A DNA stretch of 10,138 nucleotides, from contig JAEUIK010000717.1 in NCBI GenBank assembly GCA_016793185.1, positions 1-10,138 on the forward strand, read 5' to 3'. The stretch comes from Planctomycetaceae bacterium (GTDB lineage: Bacteria > Planctomycetota > Planctomycetia > Pirellulales > JAEUIK01). Shown here in pieces: positions 5,433 to 10,138 of this stretch; within the stretch, counting starts at the first letter, position 1; the number at the start of each line of letters is the position of its first letter. Below the pieces are notes generated by a model, which was given only the letters and a program-made list of their open reading frames with translations, did no database searches and was not told where the DNA came from. A program made the translations under genes and the position numbers.

Positions 5433-7826
5433 TCAATTCCGGGCCACGCACTCGTGAACGTTCAGGATGGCCCGGGCCACGGCGGTCCAGGCAGCCAGTT
5501 CCGGGGCCGGCAGATCGTCGGGCCAGCGTGTTTCGCCGACCTGGGCGAGGCTGGTTGCCGCGTCGGCGTCGGCCGCATAGCGCTCGCGATTGTGCGCGAG
5601 CAATTCGCCGAGCACGCCCAACTCGTCGTCGTGCGGATCGCGCGACGTGCATTCGCGCCAGGCCCAGGCGATGCGCGACCGATCGTCGCCAGGGGCTTCA
5701 CGCAGCAGTCGGGCGGCCAGCGCGCGAGCGCATTCGACGAACGACGGATCATTCAACAGCGCCAGCGCGCTCTTGGGCGTGTTCGAAGGGGCGCGCTCCG
5801 CAGTGCATTCCTCGCGGCTTGGCGCATCGAACGCCAGCAGGCTCGGATGCAGGAACGTCCGCTGCCAATGCGTGTAGAGCCCACGGCGATGCTGTGCGTC
5901 CCCTGAGTCGGGCTTCCAGGTCCGCTTGGGAAAGTTCAAGAACTCCCAGTAACCTTCCGGCTGGTACGGTTTGACGCTCGGCCCGCCGATCGTGCGCACC
6001 AGCAAACCGCTGGCGGCGAGCGCCTGATCGCGGACCATCTCGGCGTCGAGCCGCCATCGCGCTTGCCGCGCCAGCAGGCGGTTTTGCGGATCGCGCCGCA
6101 GCTGCTCGGGCGTGGGAACCGACGCCTGCTGGTACGTCGCGCTCGTGACGAGCAGCCGGACGATCTGCTTGACGTTCCAACCGCTCTCGCGAAACTCAAC
6201 GGCCAGCCAGTCGAGCAGTTCGGGATGCGACGGCAGTTCGCCCTGGGCGCCAAAATCGTCGAGATTCTTGGCCAGACCGGCGCCGAAGTAGAGCTTCCAC
6301 AGTCGATTCACGAAGACCCGCGCCGTGAGCGGGTGCTCCGGTGCGGTGAGCCAGTTGGCCAGGTCAAGACGCGTCAAGCGCGCGGTCTCGGCCGCCGGCG
6401 CTGAGTCGCCGGCCGCGGCCGGCAGAAAGCCGGGCAGCCGTGGTTCGACGAGCTCGCCGCTGGCGTCGAGCCAGTTGCCGCGCGGCAAAATGCGTGTCTC
6501 GCGCGGCGGAACCGACACGCTGACCATCGACCGCGGAATCGAGGCCTCGAACTGCGTCTGCTCTTTCTTGAGATCCTTGAGCTCGCTCTCGAGCGATTTT
6601 CTGGTTTCGGCGTCGGCCGCATCGAGTGTGGCCAGTTGCGAGTCGAGCTCCTGCCGGCGCGCGGTCAGTTCCGCCAGCCGGGCGGACTGCTCGGCCGAAG
6701 GGAGCAGCACCACGGGGTCGTGATTGGCCGCCTTGTAGACGCCTTGGTCCTGCACGTCGGCAAAGAACGCGGCAAAGCTGTAGAAATCGCGCGTTGTATA
6801 GGGGTCGAACTTGTGGTCGTGGCACTCGGCGCAGCCGAGCGTCGCCGCCAGCCAGACGCCGGCGGTGGTGCGGACGCGGTCGGCGGCCGACTTGGCCAGG
6901 TACTCGCCCTCCTGCGCGCCCCCTTCTTCGGTCGTCTTGTTCAACCGGTTGTAACCGCTGGCGATGCGCTGCGCGAGGGTGGGATCGGGCAGCAGATCTC
7001 CCGCCAGTTGCTCGCGCGTGAACTGATCGAAGGGGAGATTGCTGCTGAACGCGTTGATGACGTAATCCCGGTACGGCCAGATCGGGCGTTCGACATCGCT
7101 GTGGTACCCGCACGAGTCCGCATAGCGCACCAGGTCGAGCCAGTAGATGGCTAGCCGCTCGCCAAAATGGGGCGAGGCCAGCAACTCGTCGACGAGTGCC
7201 GCGTAATTCGCGGCGCTGGGGTCAGCCGCGTAGCGTGCGACCGTCGCGGGCGGCGGAGGCAGTCCGGTCAGATCGAGCGCCAGACGTCGGGCGAGAGTCA
7301 CCGGATCGGCCGGCGGCGCAGGCTCGAGCCCCTCCGAAGCCAGTCGTGCCCGAATGAAGCGATCGACCGGGTGTGGCGACTCGCCTGTGCCGGCGGCTGG
7401 GGGCTCGGCACGGACCGGCGCCGCATACGACCAATGCTCGTGGTAGTCGGCGCCTTGCTCGACCCAGCGGCGCAGGAGGTCGATTTGCCCGTCACTCAGG
7501 GGTTTGTTCGCCGCGGCCGGCGGCATTCGCTCGTCGGCATGCTCCGCTGTGATGCGCCGCAAGACTTCGCTGTCTGCGGGTTTACCCGGCGCGATCGCCG
7601 GCGATCCGCTGGCGGTCTCGCCGAACAGGCCCTCGCGCGTATCGAGCCGGAGATCGGCCTCGCGCGTTTCCTGATCCGGACCGTGACACTGGTAGCAGTG
7701 ATTCGACAACAGCGGGCGAATGTCGCGCTGGAACTGGATCGGCGCACCGCCCGCGTCTGCTGCCAGCACCGAGTGCGTGCCGCAGGCTAAGAGCGCTCCG
7801 AGCGTGGCGAGTCCGCGAAGGGTCAT
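5433..7826 (-). CDS. PSCyt1-DUF1549-DUF1553 (PSD1) cytochrome c protein
   Basis: The 797-aa product has the standard planctomycete order. An N-terminal export signal (residues 1-22, MTLRGLATLGALLACGTHSV) comes first. The cytochrome c domain PSCyt1 follows at about 30-130, with heme motif CYQCH at 44-48 and a likely axial methionine in ERMPP (M101). DUF1549 spans about 153-357 and ends in a second CXXCH, CAECH at 332-336, in the family signature CAECHDHKFDP. A predicted coiled coil runs about 378-428. DUF1553 follows from about 484 (LANWLTAPEHPLTARVFVNR) to about 745. The likely role is an envelope c-type cytochrome acting with the DUF1501 protein, but the reaction is unknown. The frame extends upstream to a TTG at 7874, yet the ATG at 7826 starts a clean signal peptide. 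Its ribosome binding site is weak. LLAC at 12-15 is a possible lipobox, though the h-region before it is short. Confidence 0.93.
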   Translation of the reverse strand: MTLRGLATLGALLACGTHSVLAADAGGAPIQFQRDIRPLLSNHCYQCHGPDQETREADLRLDTREGLFGETASGSPAIAPGKPADSEVLRRITAEHADERMPPAAANKPLSDGQIDLLRRWVEQGADYHEHWSYAAPVRAEPPAAGTGESPHPVDRFIRARLASEGLEPAPPADPVTLARRLALDLTGLPPPPATVARYAADPSAANYAALVDELLASPHFGERLAIYWLDLVRYADSCGYHSDVERPIWPYRDYVINAFSSNLPFDQFTREQLAGDLLPDPTLAQRIASGYNRLNKTTEEGGAQEGEYLAKSAADRVRTTAGVWLAATLGCAECHDHKFDPYTTRDFYSFAAFFADVQDQGVYKAANHDPVVLLPSAEQSARLAELTARRQELDSQLATLDAADAETRKSLESELKDLKKEQTQFEASIPRSMVSVSVPPRETRILPRGNWLDASGELVEPRLPGFLPAAAGDSAPAAETARLTRLDLANWLTAPEHPLTARVFVNRLWKLYFGAGLAKNLDDFGAQGELPSHPELLDWLAVEFRESGWNVKQIVRLLVTSATYQQASVPTPEQLRRDPQNRLLARQARWRLDAEMVRDQALAASGLLVRTIGGPSVKPYQPEGYWEFLNFPKRTWKPDSGDAQHRRGLYTHWQRTFLHPSLLAFDAPSREECTAERAPSNTPKSALALLNDPSFVECARALAARLLREAPGDDRSRIAWAWRECTSRDPHDDELGVLGELLAHNRERYAADADAATSLAQVGETRWPDDLPAPELAAWTAVARAILNVHECVARN

Positions 7827-7928
7827 CGTGGTCCGGCGGGGCAGGGGGGAGTGTGCGGCGGCGGGGTCCCTCAATGATAGCCAGGATGACGCGGCGACGC
7901 ACGCAAATTGGGCTCGCGCCGACCCCCG

Positions 7929-9611
7929 TCAGCGGTTCTCCGCAGCGGCGAGTTCGTCACGGCTCAGCGCCCTGGCATAAACCCGTACATCCCGCAGGCG
8001 GCCCGAAAAAAAATCGCCGCTGCCGGCTCCAATCAGTACCGGAACCTGGGCCGGAAGTTCAAACGCCCGCGCTTCAAACGGCGTCGATTCTGCCACCAGG
8101 ACGCCGTCGACATAAAGCTTCAGGCGCTCGCGGCCGCGGACGGCCGCGACGTGGCGCCATCCAGTTGGAAAGGCTTTGTCCCAAGTTGCGCACTTTCCCG
8201 CCTCGAGCGAATGGATCTGGCCCGACGGAAGCGTGCTGACGAATAGCCGCCCCTCGTGCTGGGCCATCGTCCAGGCTCGACAGTAGGTGACGTCGGGCGT
8301 GTGGTCGAGTCGCGCGACTTTGGTCCAGGCCTCTGGGACGTCGAAGCGATACACCTCGGCCAGCGGCAACGTGCCGCCGTACAACGCGCCGTTGTAGACG
8401 AGCATGCCCATCACTTCGCGCTCTTCACCCAGCCGGCCGACGTCTTGCCAGCGGTCATTGTCGCCCAGACGAAAAACCCGTCCGCTCGGCCAGGTGCCGA
8501 CGTGCAATTGCCCGCGATGGACCGCGAACGAGTAAGTCTGCGTGTTGTCTCCGACGACTCCGAGCGACTTCCAGGCGTTGCCGTCGAAGCGAAACACGTA
8601 ACCGCCGTCATAGCTTGAGGCCCAGAGGTAGCCGTTGTGCACGCCCAACGACTCGACGCGCAAGCCGTCGGGGGTCGGCAGCGACGTCCAGCGGCCATCC
8701 TCTTCGTAGCGAAAGAAGCCCGCCGGGCGGTACAGCGACGAGGCGTAGAGGCGATCCTGGAAGACGACGAGTCCCCCGACCGCGATCTGTTCGGGCCCAA
8801 AGCGGCCGACTTCCGTCCAGCGCTCGTTGTCGTCGAGCCGGTAAATGCCCCCGCCATCGTGCGGGTTCTCCGATTCAGTGAGGGCCGAGCCCGCGAGGCG
8901 ATACTTCGCGCTCCCGGCGTAGAGCTGGCCGCGATATTCGGCCAAGGCGGAGATCGCGTTCGCCTTGTCGGGCGAGCCGAGGTCGAGCCACTTGTTCGTC
9001 GGCGCGTCGGGCTGATAGCGATAGACGTGCCCCGCCGCGTCCCGGGCCGGCTCGCAGGTGCCGGCGTAGAGGTCGCCGGCATGGGTCGCCAGCGCGAAGG
9101 CGAACACGGCCTCGCCGGGGCGTCCCTCGTCGCGCCACCGAGGTTCGGTGCCGGCGTCGATGCCGAATTGCAATTGTCGAGCATTGGCCTGGCACGAAGT
9201 GACGCCGGCATTGGTCCGCAGGCTCAGTTCGAACCCGACGCGGCGCGCCGCGTCGAACTGCGAGACGAGATCGCCCAGTTCCTCGTCCGTCGCACCGTCG
9301 GTGTTGACCCACAGCGAGACGGTGAACTCGCCCCGAGTGAGCTCGGCCAAGGCCGCGCCAGTTGCGGCGAGGTGGGCGCGGCGGCCATCGAAAGTGCCCC
9401 CGGCGTTGTCTTCGGTAGCCGGGCGCTCGGCCGAGAACCGGACACCCCGGTTGGTCGTCGGCACACCCTGAGGCCCCGCATCCCGCTCATCCGAAATGAG
9501 AGGCCAGTGCGCAAGAAGCGAGGTCTCTTCGGCCCGGGAGAAGAAGGGAACCACGCCGAGACCTGTCCCCAATAACCATCCCCAGCACAAGGAGCGCCAC
9601 AGAGTCTTCAC
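7929..9611 (-). CDS. Exported LamG-fold protein with inserted seven-repeat beta-propeller
   Basis: The 560-aa product has a signal peptide (residues about 1-27, WGWLLGTGLGVVPFF then SRAEE). Residues 31-155 are the first half of a LamG/concanavalin-like jellyroll: LLAHWPL, GTFDGRRAHL, FTVSLWVNTDG, LVSQFDAARRVGFELSL, LQFGID. The second half is at the far C-terminus, 484-553: GWRHVAAVRGRERLKLYVDG and GDFFSGRLRDVRVYARALS. Between them are seven repeats of the form G-x-LYAGT...GxVYRY...W-x-x-LG, with cores at 177-185, 226-234, 284-292, 325-333, 365-373, 406-414 and 452-460. This predicts a seven-bladed propeller inserted into the jellyroll, probably a carbohydrate- or protein-binding surface protein. 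I recall similar planctomycete proteins but know of no established function. The start codon is GTG, the only plausible start. The PSD1 gene follows 102 bp downstream on the same strand. Confidence 0.88.
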   Translation of the reverse strand: MKTLWRSLCWGWLLGTGLGVVPFFSRAEETSLLAHWPLISDERDAGPQGVPTTNRGVRFSAERPATEDNAGGTFDGRRAHLAATGAALAELTRGEFTVSLWVNTDGATDEELGDLVSQFDAARRVGFELSLRTNAGVTSCQANARQLQFGIDAGTEPRWRDEGRPGEAVFAFALATHAGDLYAGTCEPARDAAGHVYRYQPDAPTNKWLDLGSPDKANAISALAEYRGQLYAGSAKYRLAGSALTESENPHDGGGIYRLDDNERWTEVGRFGPEQIAVGGLVVFQDRLYASSLYRPAGFFRYEEDGRWTSLPTPDGLRVESLGVHNGYLWASSYDGGYVFRFDGNAWKSLGVVGDNTQTYSFAVHRGQLHVGTWPSGRVFRLGDNDRWQDVGRLGEEREVMGMLVYNGALYGGTLPLAEVYRFDVPEAWTKVARLDHTPDVTYCRAWTMAQHEGRLFVSTLPSGQIHSLEAGKCATWDKAFPTGWRHVAAVRGRERLKLYVDGVLVAESTPFEARAFELPAQVPVLIGAGSGDFFSGRLRDVRVYARALSRDELAAAENR

Positions 9612-9615
9612 CGAG

Positions 9616-9621
9616 CACCTC
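9616..9621 (-). promoter_or_regulatory. Ribosome binding site of the LamG/propeller gene
   Basis: GAGGTG on the minus strand lies four bases before the GTG start at 9611. It supports the unusual start codon, together with the signal peptide that begins there. Confidence 0.5.
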
Positions 9622-9646
9622 GCCAGCTCTCTAAGTTCACGGGATG

Positions 9647-9675
9647 TTGACAGCGTCCCGACGCAGGGGCAGCAT
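9647..9675 (+). promoter_or_regulatory. Possible sigma-70 promoter for the P460 gene
   Basis: The 116-bp gap between the divergent starts at 9611 and 9728 contains a perfect TTGACA (9647-9652). Seventeen bases later CAGCAT (9670-9675) matches the -10 consensus at only three of six positions. It points toward the cytochrome P460 gene. In GC-rich DNA a perfect -35 hexamer is notable, but the poor -10 keeps this tentative. I see no clear promoter in the opposite direction for the LamG/propeller operon. Confidence 0.25.
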
Positions 9676-9727
9676 AGCGAAACCCCTGGTCACGCCTCGC
9701 TCGCACATTCTAACCGGAAAAACCTCC

Positions 9728-10138
9728 ATGAGCGCATCACCTTGCCGCGGCCTCTCGATCCGAAAATTTGCCCTGCTGACGATGTTTGCCATGTGCGCGG
9801 TCGTCGCCGTTTCGACGCTCGCGGACGAGCCGCAGCCGCAGGCTGACGCCCAGCCGGCGCAGATGGCCCAGCCCGAGTACAACGAGGCTGGGGCCTTGCT
9901 CCGCCCCGAAGGGTACGAGCGCTGGACCCTCGTCGGCACCTCCGTTGGGCTCGATTATTCGAAGGATAAAGAGCAGGACGCCGGCGGCGAGAAGCTCGGC
10001 ATTTTCCACAATGTTTACATGCAGCCCGAAGCGTTCGATCACTACGTCGCGACCGGCGAGTTCCCGGAGCAAACGGTGTTCGTGGTGACCAACAATCCCC
10101 CGCAGAAGCGTCAGGGGGATGACGAGATCAGCCGCCGG
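9728..10138 (+). CDS. Cytochrome P460 family protein, 3' end cut by window edge
   Basis: The frame is open from ATG 9728 to the window end (137 codons, no stop), so only the N-terminal part is present. A Sec signal peptide covers residues about 12-32 (RKFALLTMFAMCAVVAVSTL, cleavage before ADEP). A Gln/Pro/Ala-rich linker follows. From residue 60 the cytochrome P460 fold is recognisable: PEGYERWTLVGTSVGLDY, then FHNVYMQPEAFDHYVATGEF (93-112) and TVFVV. P460 proteins carry a covalently bound c-type heme through a CXXCH near the C-terminus, which would lie beyond the window. Characterised members oxidise hydroxylamine or bind NO. Many planctomycete members are uncharacterised, so the substrate is not assigned. 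GGAAA seven bases upstream may serve as ribosome binding site. The gene is divergent from the LamG/propeller operon. Confidence 0.85.
   Translation, partial: MSASPCRGLSIRKFALLTMFAMCAVVAVSTLADEPQPQADAQPAQMAQPEYNEAGALLRPEGYERWTLVGTSVGLDYSKDKEQDAGGEKLGIFHNVYMQPEAFDHYVATGEFPEQTVFVVTNNPPQKRQGDDEISRR

Noticed and set aside
5416..5652. In-frame N-terminal extension of the DUF1501 protein
   Set aside because: The extension overlaps the PSD1 coding region, is Arg-rich, and would put the Tat signal and the strong ribosome binding site inside the gene.
7827..7928. Gap between the LamG/propeller and PSD1 genes, looked at for a terminator or promoter
   Set aside because: It is GC-rich with no hairpin followed by a T run and no convincing -35/-10 pair.
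8637..9575. 312-codon plus-strand open frame
   Set aside because: It is antisense to the LamG/propeller gene, whose repeats and signal peptide are clear.

Overview
The window looks like chromosomal DNA of a high-GC planctomycete (phylum Planctomycetota, Pirellulales/Gemmatales-like). The evidence is the set of families read from the translations. There is an ECF sigma factor with a proline-rich membrane partner, an exported DUF1559 protein, a PSCyt1/DUF1549/DUF1553 (PSD1) cytochrome protein followed directly by a Tat-exported DUF1501 protein, and a LamG-fold protein with a propeller. These families are strongly expanded in planctomycetes. I see no rRNA, tRNA, CRISPR array, insertion sequence, phage gene or attachment site.

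Left part, + strand (1-3953): four co-directional genes. An ECF sigma factor is cut by the left edge. It overlaps a single-pass membrane protein that is probably its regulator. That gene overlaps (ATGA) a 469-aa exported protein of unknown function. After 70 bp comes a 511-aa exported protein with a C-terminal DUF1559 domain. The first three are tightly coupled and probably one transcript, and the fourth may be read through. This looks like a sigma/anti-sigma pair co-expressed with envelope proteins.

Middle to right part, - strand (9611-3955): three genes reading right to left. First is a LamG-like protein whose two LamG halves flank about seven propeller-like repeats. After 102 bp comes a PSD1-type cytochrome c protein with two CXXCH motifs. 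After 17 bp comes a Tat-signal DUF1501 protein. All three have export signals, so the set is probably an envelope or extracellular module. Its substrate is unknown. It meets the left gene group tail to tail with one base between the stop codons.

Right edge, + strand (9728-10138): the start of an exported cytochrome P460-family protein, cut by the window end. It is divergent from the LamG/propeller gene across 116 bp that must hold promoters for both directions.

Every gene here belongs to or resembles a known planctomycete family, and no clearly new system is evident. The points most worth checking are the split LamG/propeller architecture, the pseudopilin-like C-terminal regions on both exported proteins of the sigma-factor cluster, and the two redox proteins in neighbouring, divergent units.
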